Assembly (NCBI GenBank): GCA_023390335.1
Contig: JAEWCZ010000069.1
Coordinates: 62,001-126,000 of the forward strand
Origin: Bacillota bacterium
GTDB taxonomy: Bacteria; Bacillota; Clostridia; Acetivibrionales; DSM-1351
Direction: 5' to 3'
Length of the DNA: 64,000 bases
In this document: in pieces, positions 25,741-33,566 of the stretch
Position numbering within the stretch: position 1 is the first letter of the stretch
How the letters are laid out: the number at the start of each line of letters is the position of its first letter
Program-made: the position numbers and the translations under genes
Notes under the pieces: model-generated
Told to the model about the DNA's origin: nothing
The model's database searches: none
Seen by the model: the letters and a program-made list of their open reading frames with translations, nothing else

Positions 25741-25754
25741 ACAAAAACAGTTAG

Positions 25755-25796
25755 CAAAAACCCCGGATGACATTTAGCCGCCATCCGGGGTTTTTA
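25755..25796 (+). terminator. Intrinsic terminator after htpG
   Basis: AAAACCCCGGATG pairs with CATCCGGGGTTTT across a 12-base loop, followed by T residues; G+C-rich and strong. Confidence 0.92.
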
Positions 25797-25864
25797 CTTT
25801 TAAAGGGGAACAACTGAAGTCTTGTAAAATTTTGTCGAAAAAACATTTAAAAAGTACATTTATA

Positions 25865-25873
25865 TGGTATAAT
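25865..25873 (+). promoter_or_regulatory. Extended -10 promoter of the chemoreceptor gene
   Basis: TGGTATAAT gives a perfect extended -10 (TG-N-TATAAT). No good -35 box is seen 17 bp upstream. The start would be about 40 bp before the ATG. Confidence 0.5.
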
Positions 25874-25917
25874 TTTAATAAATTGAGATTTTAATTAAAC
25901 TTTAGGGAGCCGATTAT

Positions 25918-27393
25918 ATGCAAAAGAAACTAAGTATTAGTAAAAAATCTGATTTATTGAATTTAATAATTATTTGGGCTGCAATTGTACCTATTATTCT
26001 CACTTCGCTAATCGCAGGTAGTGATATTGCTATAACGATTATTCCACCGGTTGTGCTAGGTATTGTTGTAAGCATAGTATATTTTGTTCGTATTAGCAGC
26101 AATATTAAGGCCTTTATTTATGCGATAGTCATTCTGCTTATTGGTATAGTAGGATTTATATTGACTGCCTATGATATAAGTAACCATTACATATTATTTG
26201 CATCAATAACGATGATAACAATATATTTTAATAAAAGGTTAGTATTTGTATTCGGTATTTTAATAAATATAACACTTTTTACATTTTATATTATTTATCC
26301 GGAGGCAATGATAGGTAAAGCAGGCTTATGGACAAATTTTGTATACGAGGTTATCTTTATAAATTGTTCTTTAGTATGCCTGTATTGCTTGACTAAGTGG
26401 GGCAATGAGCTTGTATTGGAATCAAAGTCAAAAGAGGCGGAAACTGAAATTTTACTTAATAAATTAAGGAATACAATGGAAAAAGTGGAAACTAGTACAA
26501 GTTTCCTTAATGAAAATATTAAATCAGTAAATGAAAGCGTAGAATCTTCTGAGGCTGCCAGCAGTAATATTACAAAAGCTATGCTCAAAATGGCAGGTGC
26601 TACACAACAGCAGGCAGTTAGTATCAATAATATTAACTTTATGATGAACGACACGGTTAATGATGTAAAAGATACAAAAAGTATTTCAGAGAGCATATTC
26701 ACCGATTCGCAGAATATGACTGAAGAAGTTCAAAATGGTATTTCCAAAGTAGAGCAAATGGAAAATCAGATAAAAACAATAGAACAAGCAGTTAGCATAT
26801 CGCATAATACAGTAATTGATTTACAGCAAAAAATGAACAGAATAACTGATTTTCTTGCTAATATAAATCAAATTGCTGATCAGACTAATTTGTTAGCACT
26901 AAATGCATCAATTGAAGCAGCAAGAGCAGGGGAACAGGGAAAAGGATTTGCTGTGGTAGCTGATGAGGTCAGAAAACTGGCAGAGGGAAGTACAAAGATA
27001 GTAAAAGATATTAATGTAGTTATACAGGATATTTCATTTCAAACAGAAACTGCGGTAGAGTCATCTGTTAACGGATATAATGCTGTTAAAGAAGGAGAAA
27101 AGCTGACTGCTGATGTTTCTTCTTATTTTAATGAGTTTAAAAAGGTGTTTAATAGAACAAATCAATCCTTAATGGATGAAGCAAAAATGATCGAAAAAAT
27201 ATCAAATAGTATTATTAATATAAAGGAACTGGTAGAAAATGTAGCATGTATCTCAGAAGAAAATGCTGCTTCAACTCAGGAGGTTGTTTCAACTGTACAA
27301 AGGGAAAACAGTGACATAGTTAAGATAGGTCAATCTATAAAGGATATAAATATTCTTAGCAGTGAACTAAGCTCAATGGTTCACAATCCATAG
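25918..27393 (+). CDS. Methyl-accepting chemotaxis protein with polytopic membrane sensor
   Basis: A 491-residue chemoreceptor. Residues about 15-160 form about six hydrophobic helices with only short loops, so there is no large extracellular ligand domain and no clear HAMP. The rest is the cytoplasmic four-helix signalling domain, with the conserved hairpin tip around residues 320-345 (NQIADQTNLLALNASIEAA and GKGFAVVADEVRKLA) that contacts CheA/CheW. The short linker after the membrane region runs directly into coiled coil. ATG follows AGGGAG. Likely senses membrane-linked or cytoplasmic cues; the ligand is unknown. Confidence 0.92.
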   Translation: MQKKLSISKKSDLLNLIIIWAAIVPIILTSLIAGSDIAITIIPPVVLGIVVSIVYFVRISSNIKAFIYAIVILLIGIVGFILTAYDISNHYILFASITMITIYFNKRLVFVFGILINITLFTFYIIYPEAMIGKAGLWTNFVYEVIFINCSLVCLYCLTKWGNELVLESKSKEAETEILLNKLRNTMEKVETSTSFLNENIKSVNESVESSEAASSNITKAMLKMAGATQQQAVSINNINFMMNDTVNDVKDTKSISESIFTDSQNMTEEVQNGISKVEQMENQIKTIEQAVSISHNTVIDLQQKMNRITDFLANINQIADQTNLLALNASIEAARAGEQGKGFAVVADEVRKLAEGSTKIVKDINVVIQDISFQTETAVESSVNGYNAVKEGEKLTADVSSYFNEFKKVFNRTNQSLMDEAKMIEKISNSIINIKELVENVACISEENAASTQEVVSTVQRENSDIVKIGQSIKDINILSSELSSMVHNP

Positions 27394-27430
27394 TTCTTTT
27401 ATATCAATGACTAATGTATTATCGAATAAA

Positions 27431-27473
27431 ATACCACTCTAGCTAACAATTAAATTCTTAGCTGGAGTGGTAT
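27431..27473. terminator. Terminator between chemoreceptor and acyl-CoA synthetase
   Basis: A 16-bp stem (ATACCACTCTAGCTAA with its complement, one wobble). On the minus strand a TTTTATT tract follows, so it best serves the synthetase; it may also stop the plus-strand transcript. Confidence 0.75.
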
Positions 27474-27485
27474 AATTAATTACTT

Positions 27486-29147
27486 TTATTTATTATCTTT
27501 ATCTGTCTGTCTTATTTCAACACGTCTTATTTTTCCGCTAATGGTTTTTGGTAGCTCACTTACAAACTCAATAATTCTTGGATATTTGTAAGGTGCTGTA
27601 ACCTTCTTGACATGATTTTGAAGTTCCTTTACCAGTTCCTCGCTTGGAGTATAATTCTTTGCAAGTATAACAGTAGCTTTTACAATCTGACCTCTGACAG
27701 GGTCAGGAACAGCAGTTATAGCACATTCCAGAACAGCCGGATGTTCAAGCAAAGCACTTTCAACCTCAAAAGGTCCGATTCTGTAACCTGAGCTTTTAAT
27801 TACATCATCAGCTCTGCCTACAAACCAGAAATAGCCGTCCTCATCACGCCACGCCATATCACCCGTATAATAAATACCATCATGCCATACGCTCTTTGTA
27901 AGTGCCTCGTCTCTGTAGTAGCCACCAAACATACCTGCGGGCTTCCTGTTGGCGGTTCTAACAACAATCTGACCTTCTTCACCATCCTGGCATGAATTCC
28001 CGTTGTCATCAAGAAGGTCTATGTCATATCCGGGAGACGGTTTGCCCATTGAACCCGGTTTTGGTTCCATCCAAGGGAAAGTACCTACTGTTACAGTCAA
28101 TTCTGTCTGTCCGAAGGCTTCCATTAGCTTTATGCCGGTAGCCTTGTAAAATTGGCTGTATACCTCCGGATTGAGAGGTTCTCCTGCTACAGTGCAATAT
28201 TTCAGACTGCTTAAATCAAACTTAGAAAGATCTTCTTTTATAAAAAATCTGTAAATTGTAGGAGGAGCACAAAAAGAAGTTACATGATGCTTTGATATAA
28301 CTTCAAGAAGTTCCTTTGGAACAAATTTATCAAAGTCATATACAAACACGGCACACCCTGATAACCATTGCCCATAAATTTTGCCCCAAACAGCTTTAGC
28401 CCAGCCTGTATCAGCAACTGTCAGATGCAGACCGCCTTCAGAAACGTTCTGCCAGTACCTGGCTGTAAGGATATGTCCCAATGGATATTCATAATCATGT
28501 TGAACCATCTTTGGCATACCTGTAGTACCGGATGTAAAGTACAGCAAGGATATGTCTCTGTTATGAGAATCTAAATCTCCCTGAGGTCTCTGAAATTCAC
28601 TGGAAGCTTCTTCAATGCCGGATGAAAAATCCAACCAGCCATCCTTGGTACCATTAATCAATGCCTTATATTTTACGGTTGGAGCTTTACTTTCAGAATC
28701 TTCTATATGCTTTACAACCTCTGGTTCGTTAACACAAACTATCATTTTGATATCAGCAGCATTAGCTCTGTAAACTATATCCTTTGAAGTAAGAAGATGA
28801 GTTGCCGGAATTGTAACGGCACCTAGCTTATGCAGAGCCAAAATACAGAACCAGAACTCGTATCGTCTTTTAAGTATGAGCATTACTGGGTCGCCCCTCT
28901 TAATACCCAATGACTTAAAAAAGTTGGCAGTCTTATCGCTATACTCTTTTAATTGACCGAAGGTGAATGTTTTTTCGGCTCCCGATTTATCACACCATAC
29001 AATTGCTACCTTATTTGGCGTTGACTTTGCATATTCATCAACCACGTCATATGCAAAATTAAAGTTCTCAGGTATATTTATTTTAAAATTTTCGTAAAAA
29101 TCCTCGTAAGATGTAAAGTCTACACGAGATAAGTATTTTTCTAACAT
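27486..29147 (-). CDS. Acyl-CoA synthetase (AMP-forming)
   Basis: A 553-residue ANL-superfamily enzyme that activates a carboxylic acid as acyl-adenylate, then acyl-CoA. Visible are the P-loop YFTSGTTGMPKMVQ near residue 190, the adenylate-binding EAFGQTELT near 320, YYTGDMAWRDEDGYFWFVGR near 410, the hinge and C-terminal SGYRIGPFEVE, and the catalytic lysine motif PKTISGKIRR near 535. It resembles ACSM-type medium-chain or acetate/propionate activating enzymes; the acid cannot be told. The start at 29147 follows GGGGGATAAAGTA, better than upstream in-frame starts that would overlap the regulator. It lies 19 bp after the HTH-cupin gene and is probably co-transcribed with it. Confidence 0.9.
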   Translation of the reverse strand: MLEKYLSRVDFTSYEDFYENFKINIPENFNFAYDVVDEYAKSTPNKVAIVWCDKSGAEKTFTFGQLKEYSDKTANFFKSLGIKRGDPVMLILKRRYEFWFCILALHKLGAVTIPATHLLTSKDIVYRANAADIKMIVCVNEPEVVKHIEDSESKAPTVKYKALINGTKDGWLDFSSGIEEASSEFQRPQGDLDSHNRDISLLYFTSGTTGMPKMVQHDYEYPLGHILTARYWQNVSEGGLHLTVADTGWAKAVWGKIYGQWLSGCAVFVYDFDKFVPKELLEVISKHHVTSFCAPPTIYRFFIKEDLSKFDLSSLKYCTVAGEPLNPEVYSQFYKATGIKLMEAFGQTELTVTVGTFPWMEPKPGSMGKPSPGYDIDLLDDNGNSCQDGEEGQIVVRTANRKPAGMFGGYYRDEALTKSVWHDGIYYTGDMAWRDEDGYFWFVGRADDVIKSSGYRIGPFEVESALLEHPAVLECAITAVPDPVRGQIVKATVILAKNYTPSEELVKELQNHVKKVTAPYKYPRIIEFVSELPKTISGKIRRVEIRQTDKDNK

Positions 29148-29166
29148 TACTTTATCCCCCTGATAC

Positions 29167-29721
29167 TTAAAGAATAATTGCCAGAAATCTGGCTTTTTTA
29201 CCATTCATAGCTTTCATTCCGTGGCTTGCTGAAGAATCAAAATATACGGAGTCACCTTCATTCATAACAAGCTCGCGTCCATTAATAATAATTTTCAAAG
29301 TACCTTCTATAATATAATTGAATTCCTGACCTTTATGAGAATTAAAGTGAACAGGAGAATCCGTAGCTTCCGGCTCTACAGTTACAATAAAAGGTTCAGC
29401 CCTTTTTCCTACAAAATTATAAGCAAGGCTGTGATACTTATAATGTTCTCGTCTCTCAACACTTACACCTTTTCCATCTCGAACAAGTTGATAAGTGTGA
29501 AGTTTAGGAGCATCTCCGGTAATTATTGCAGAGAGTTCCACATTAAATTTGTTTGCTATTTGGTAAAGAAAACTGACAGGAATATCCGTTTCTCCACTTT
29601 CGTATGTCTTGTAAGCTTCTTCGGAAATTTTAAGTTCTGTAGCAAGGGCTTCAACAGATATTTCTGAAATTTCTCTTAATTCTTTTATTCTTGAAGCAAT
29701 TAACCTGATTTGTTCAGACAT
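29167..29721 (-). CDS. HTH (XRE) - cupin regulator
   Basis: A 184-residue two-domain regulator. Residues about 5-65 form an XRE helix-turn-helix (IKELREISEISVEALATEL with YKTYESGETDIP); residues about 105-184 form a cupin barrel (SHKGQEFNYIIEGTLKI, GDSVYFDSSASHGMKA) that would bind a small ligand. This fusion is commonly encoded next to the acyl-CoA synthetase that follows here, so it probably senses the acid or acyl-CoA and regulates the pair. ATG follows AAGGTGATT. The 335 bp upstream to the next gene are A+T-rich; only a promoter for the divergent chemoreceptor is evident. Confidence 0.9.
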   Translation of the reverse strand: MSEQIRLIASRIKELREISEISVEALATELKISEEAYKTYESGETDIPVSFLYQIANKFNVELSAIITGDAPKLHTYQLVRDGKGVSVERREHYKYHSLAYNFVGKRAEPFIVTVEPEATDSPVHFNSHKGQEFNYIIEGTLKIIINGRELVMNEGDSVYFDSSASHGMKAMNGKKARFLAIIL

Positions 29722-29951
29722 ATAATCACCTTCCTGTGTTTTATGTAATTTAATAAAAAATTATTACAATAAAATAATATCATAAATACATACATAGCTG
29801 TAAAAAAACTGGAAGATATGTACTAAATTAAATACAACAATCATTAAGCTATGTTAGCACATTTGATTTGGTAAATATATACCGTAAAGAACTTTTCAAT
29901 AATAATTTTTTAACGTTTTCTGCTTTTTTAGCATACAAAATTCCATTAGAG

Positions 29952-29980
29952 TTGAAAATAGTAAAAGTATCTTTAATAAT
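29952..29980 (+). promoter_or_regulatory. Candidate promoter in the 335-bp gap before the second chemoreceptor
   Basis: TTGAAA (29952-29957), 17-bp spacer, AATAAT (29975-29980). The gap 29722-30056 is otherwise featureless A+T-rich sequence; I see no RNA gene or repeat in it. Confidence 0.4.
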
Positions 29981-30056
29981 ATGGAATTTATTCAAATAAT
30001 ATGTTACTATGAATTTATGTGTAATTTTATTTTTAACTTACTGGGGGCGAAAAAAC

Positions 30057-31301
30057 ATGTCTATAGGCAAAAAGATACTGTGTATTGTAATCGGTTGCAT
30101 AATTATTGTAGGCGGTGGGACAGCCTTATATAGTATTTGCGATTTTCCTGTTTATATAATTACGGCAATATTCTGTATATTTGCTGTTGCTGTAGGATTT
30201 TGGCTTACTTTTTCTCTTACCATGCCTATCAAAGTGCTTTCACGTGTTGTTGAACGTACGGCGAATTTTGATTTATCACATGATAAAACCTATAACCGGA
30301 TCAAAGGCAGAAAGGACGAAATAGGATTTCTGGCAAGAAACCTTTCAACTATGAGAGGGTCATTAAGAGAAATACTGGGACTGATGACTAATGCATCTGA
30401 AAAAGTTATTGAAAATTCTCAGCAAGTAGAGAGAATGACCGAGAACTTAAAAGAAAAAGCAGATGATACTTTAACGACTACAGAACACATATCTGCGTCA
30501 ATGCAGGAATCGGCTGCAACGTCTCATCAAATAAATTTCAGTACTCAGGAAATAAAGAAGAATATCAATCTTATTGCCCAGAATTCCGAAGAAGGGGCAC
30601 AAACAGCAAATGAAGTGAGTATTAAGGCTAGCGAGATAAAAGAAAGTGCAATTTTATCTGCCAACAATGCAAATAATGTATATCTGGAAGTTAAGCATCA
30701 GCTTCAGGGGGCAATAGATAAAGCCGGTGAGGTTTCACACATTGACCAGCTTGCTCAGGCTATACTTCAAATAACAGAACAAACAAACCTACTATCGCTT
30801 AATGCTGCCATAGAAGCAGCAAGAGCAGGCGAAGCAGGAAAAGGTTTTGCTGTAGTAGCCGATGAGATAAGAAAGCTTGCAGACCAGTCTTCAAAAACAG
30901 CAGCTGATATTAAGAATATAGTAAAGACGGTAAATGAATCTGTAGGTGCTTTGACTGAAAGTGCAGGAGTACTTCTGGAATTCGTGGACAAAGAAGTATT
31001 AAACGACTATAAAAAACTAATCGATACAGGGGAGCAGTACTATAACGATTCAGCACAGTTCAGTAAGATAATGAATGAATTTAATGATTCTGCAAAGGTT
31101 ATGAACAATTCCATAGCAAACATTGTTACTGCATTGGAACAGGTTACTTCCAGTGTAAATGAAAGTGCAGAAGGAGTTGAAGTTATTACAGTTAAAACAG
31201 CTGAGGTTGTTGAACACTTTGTAAATGTAAAAGTATCTACACAGGATAATCTTGTAGCTTCCAAGAAGCTAAAGGATCAGGTATCAAAGTTTACATTATA
31301 A
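30057..31301 (+). CDS. Methyl-accepting chemotaxis protein lacking an extracellular sensor
   Basis: A 414-residue chemoreceptor. Two closely spaced membrane helices (about residues 7-25 and 32-52) leave almost no extracellular loop. A HAMP-like segment (PIKVLSRVVERTANFDLSHD) follows, then the signalling domain with the tip sequence QITEQTNLLSLNAAIEAA and GKGFAVVADEIRKLA around residues 240-275. ATG at 30057 follows GGGGGCG; the longer in-frame form has no ribosome binding site. Lacking a ligand domain, it may respond to membrane or intracellular state. It is monocistronic, ending at a hairpin. Confidence 0.92.
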   Translation: MSIGKKILCIVIGCIIIVGGGTALYSICDFPVYIITAIFCIFAVAVGFWLTFSLTMPIKVLSRVVERTANFDLSHDKTYNRIKGRKDEIGFLARNLSTMRGSLREILGLMTNASEKVIENSQQVERMTENLKEKADDTLTTTEHISASMQESAATSHQINFSTQEIKKNINLIAQNSEEGAQTANEVSIKASEIKESAILSANNANNVYLEVKHQLQGAIDKAGEVSHIDQLAQAILQITEQTNLLSLNAAIEAARAGEAGKGFAVVADEIRKLADQSSKTAADIKNIVKTVNESVGALTESAGVLLEFVDKEVLNDYKKLIDTGEQYYNDSAQFSKIMNEFNDSAKVMNNSIANIVTALEQVTSSVNESAEGVEVITVKTAEVVEHFVNVKVSTQDNLVASKKLKDQVSKFTL

Positions 31302-31325
31302 ATGAATAAATGAAATACAAAATTT

Positions 31326-31376
31326 AAAAGCCGCATCTGATGAAGGTTAACTATAATTCTGTCAGTGCGGCTTTTT
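31326..31376 (+). terminator. Intrinsic terminator after the second chemoreceptor
   Basis: AAAAGCCGCA(T)CTGA pairs with TCAGTGCGGCTTTT, followed by T residues. Confidence 0.8.
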
Positions 31377-31429
31377 CAGGAAATATTTACCCTAAAAACC
31401 GCTTTTAAAATGGCCTTTAAAAAAACTAG

Positions 31430-31458
31430 CTGACTATTTTGTAAAATGATAGTATAAT
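31430..31458 (+). promoter_or_regulatory. Promoter of the HD-GYP gene
   Basis: CTGACT (31430-31435), 17-bp spacer, TATAAT (31453-31458), about 60 bp before the GTG start. Confidence 0.6.
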
Positions 31459-31520
31459 ATAAAGAGGTTTCCTTACTTAGAATTTTATACCCTATATAAT
31501 AAATAAAAGTAGGTGCTAAT

Positions 31521-32570
31521 GTGGAAAGAGAATATGTAAAAGTAAGTAAAGACATTATGGATAGTATTTTAGCTGATGATGTTTATACTCGCGGAGGAAA
31601 TATGATAATTCCATCTGATACATTGATATCAGATCATATTATCAAAAAGCTAAAAGCTTTTAGAGTTGAAAGAGTAACCATATATAGGTCTCATTCAGTT
31701 CTTGGCAACGAATACCTTTCAGATATGAGTCTTAGTGCCAGCCAGAAAAAATATATTGAGGATGTTAACGCTACAAAGGCGATATTGCGTGACTTGGCAA
31801 TAGGTAAGGAACTAAATTTTGATAATGTAAAAACCATAACGGGAAATATTTATGAAAGATTGGGTGATGTAAGTTCAATAATTGAATGCATTAATTCAAT
31901 TAAAGTAGCTGACCAATATACATATTCACATTCTGTAAATGTTGCAGTTTATGCAATGCTATTGGGTAAGTGGATGAACCTGAGCCAATTACAGATTAAG
32001 GATCTTGCCATGGCAGGTCTTCTGCATGATATAGGTAAATCCAAGATATCTACTGAAATTATAAATAAAAAGGGGCCGCTTAACGAAAGCGAGTTTGATA
32101 TAGTAAAAAGGCATCCCATTTACGGGTATGAGATTATTAAAAATATTGCTGAAATTTCAATGGAAGTAAAAAGAGCAGTTATATTGCACCATGAAAAGGA
32201 AAACGGTACAGGATATCCATTTGGTATTCAGGGCAATAAGAAAAATCTTTATGCAAAGATAATTACTGCTGCAGATATTTTTGATGCAATAACGTCTGAA
32301 AGAGTTTACAAAGAAAAGCAGACTCCGTTCTCAGCATTCAAGGAGATGGAGAAAATAGGGTATGATATTGTTGACCCTAAGGTAATGGGTGTAATGTTTG
32401 ACAACATGCCAAGGTATTATATCGGTTCAAAGGTAAAACTTGACAACGGCGAAATTGGAGAAGTAGTTTACGTCCCAAGTTCTTGTGCCTATGCACCAGT
32501 TGTAAAAATAAATGAGGATTTTGTTGATTTTGCAAAAGAAAAAGAAGCACTTATAAGTGAACTGCTGTAG
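31521..32570 (+). CDS. HD-GYP domain protein, putative cyclic-di-GMP phosphodiesterase
   Basis: A 349-residue cytoplasmic protein. The N-terminal ~110 residues form a domain common before HD-GYP modules; residues about 120-300 are the HD-GYP domain with the metal ligands in HSVNVAVYA, LLHDIGKSKI, KRHPIYGYEI, LHHEKENGTGYP and ADIFDAITSERVYKEKQTP. All expected metal and substrate residues appear present, including GYP, so hydrolysis of c-di-GMP is likely. GTG at 31521 follows AGGTGC. Its stop abuts that of the convergent LysR gene with no spacer. A Tad pilus operon 7 kb away is a plausible process under c-di-GMP control, though no direct link is seen. Confidence 0.92.
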   Translation: MEREYVKVSKDIMDSILADDVYTRGGNMIIPSDTLISDHIIKKLKAFRVERVTIYRSHSVLGNEYLSDMSLSASQKKYIEDVNATKAILRDLAIGKELNFDNVKTITGNIYERLGDVSSIIECINSIKVADQYTYSHSVNVAVYAMLLGKWMNLSQLQIKDLAMAGLLHDIGKSKISTEIINKKGPLNESEFDIVKRHPIYGYEIIKNIAEISMEVKRAVILHHEKENGTGYPFGIQGNKKNLYAKIITAADIFDAITSERVYKEKQTPFSAFKEMEKIGYDIVDPKVMGVMFDNMPRYYIGSKVKLDNGEIGEVVYVPSSCAYAPVVKINEDFVDFAKEKEALISELL

Positions 32571-32590
32571 TTATATCAGCTCACTTATAA
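32551..32590. terminator. Bidirectional hairpin spanning the abutting stop codons of HD-GYP and LysR genes
   Basis: TTATAAGTGA (32551-32560) pairs perfectly with TCACTTATAA (32581-32590), with an inner GCTG/CAGC helix. A-rich sequence lies on the left and a T-rich tract on the right, so either strand could terminate. Both arms lie in coding sequence. Confidence 0.6.
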
Positions 32591-33449
32591 AAGTTTTAAC
32601 TGCTTTAGATAACACCACGTTTTTCATGGTGACAACCCCTACACTTCTTGGAGGTAGGGGTTCTTTTGATCTGATCTGGAATAATTCACCTGATTTTATT
32701 GCATCTATAGCACTTTCCTTTAGCACACAGGCAATTCCTGTGCCAATTTTAGCGAATTCAACCAGAAGGTCAAGACTTTCAAGTTCAATTTCGGGTGAAC
32801 ATGTAAGGCCTTTGCTTTGGAAGAAGCGATCTACAGATTTCCTGGTTGAACTGTCCGATTGCAGTAATACAAGAGGATATCTGCTCAATTCCCGCAAGGA
32901 TATCTCTCTTTCTTTTAATTCTTTAAACTTATCAGACGCTACGAAAATATCTTTAACAGAAATAAAAGGTTCAGCATTAAACATATCCTCGTTAACAGGA
33001 AGCGTTGAAATAGCAATATCTATAAGGCCTCCTTTTAATACGTCTAGTAGTTGGGGAGTAGTTCGGTTTATAACTTTAACCATAATTTTGGGGTACATTT
33101 GACCGAATTTTTTAATGTAAGGCATTATGAAATATTTACAGATTGAATCGCTTACCCCTATGCGAATTTCGCCAGCAGTGAGGCCTTCAAATTCCTGAAG
33201 CTTTTCTTCGGCAGTTTTCAAAAAATTATAGGCCTGTGAAACATAACTGAAAAGAAGATCACCTTCATTTGTCAGCTGGATATTTCTCGACTTTCTATAG
33301 AATAAGGTTACACCTAGCTGCTTTTCAAGACTCTTTACAGACTGGCTTACAGCTGACTGTGTTATAAACAGTTTACGTGCTGCCTCTGAAAAGCTTTTAT
33401 TTTCAGCACACTGATAAAATATTTTATACAACTCAAAGTTAATATCCAT
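32571..33449 (-). CDS. LysR-family transcriptional regulator
   Basis: A 292-residue LysR regulator. The N-terminal winged helix (FSEAARKLFITQSAVSQSVK, LEKQLGVTLFYRKSRNIQLT) is followed by a two-lobed effector domain beginning near GEIRIGVSDSI. It is divergent from purL with a 117-bp gap that contains a perfect 10-bp inverted repeat, a likely operator. The effector is unknown. Control of purL is possible from the arrangement only; LysR genes most often regulate a divergent neighbour. Confidence 0.92.
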   Translation of the reverse strand: MDINFELYKIFYQCAENKSFSEAARKLFITQSAVSQSVKSLEKQLGVTLFYRKSRNIQLTNEGDLLFSYVSQAYNFLKTAEEKLQEFEGLTAGEIRIGVSDSICKYFIMPYIKKFGQMYPKIMVKVINRTTPQLLDVLKGGLIDIAISTLPVNEDMFNAEPFISVKDIFVASDKFKELKEREISLRELSRYPLVLLQSDSSTRKSVDRFFQSKGLTCSPEIELESLDLLVEFAKIGTGIACVLKESAIDAIKSGELFQIRSKEPLPPRSVGVVTMKNVVLSKAVKTFISELI

Positions 33450-33472
33450 AAGTACTCCTAATATAACATATT

Positions 33473-33499
33473 AAATATATTAATTTTACTAATATATTT
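33473..33499. promoter_or_regulatory. Inverted repeat, candidate LysR operator
   Basis: AAATATATTA (33473-33482) and TAATATATTT (33490-33499) are perfect inverted arms around a 7-bp spacer. The right arm overlaps the -35 box of the purL promoter and the element lies 24 bp upstream of the lysR start, the usual place of LysR autoregulatory sites. Base composition makes chance palindromes more likely here. Confidence 0.4.
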
Positions 33500-33513
33500 T
33501 ATCATAATATAAT
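33485..33513 (+). promoter_or_regulatory. Promoter of purL
   Basis: TTTACT (33485-33490), 17-bp spacer, TATAAT (33508-33513), 53 bp before the ATG. Confidence 0.5.
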
Positions 33514-33566
33514 TATAATTAGAAAGATTATTCAAACGAATTTATATATATTAGGGGGACTACCAA

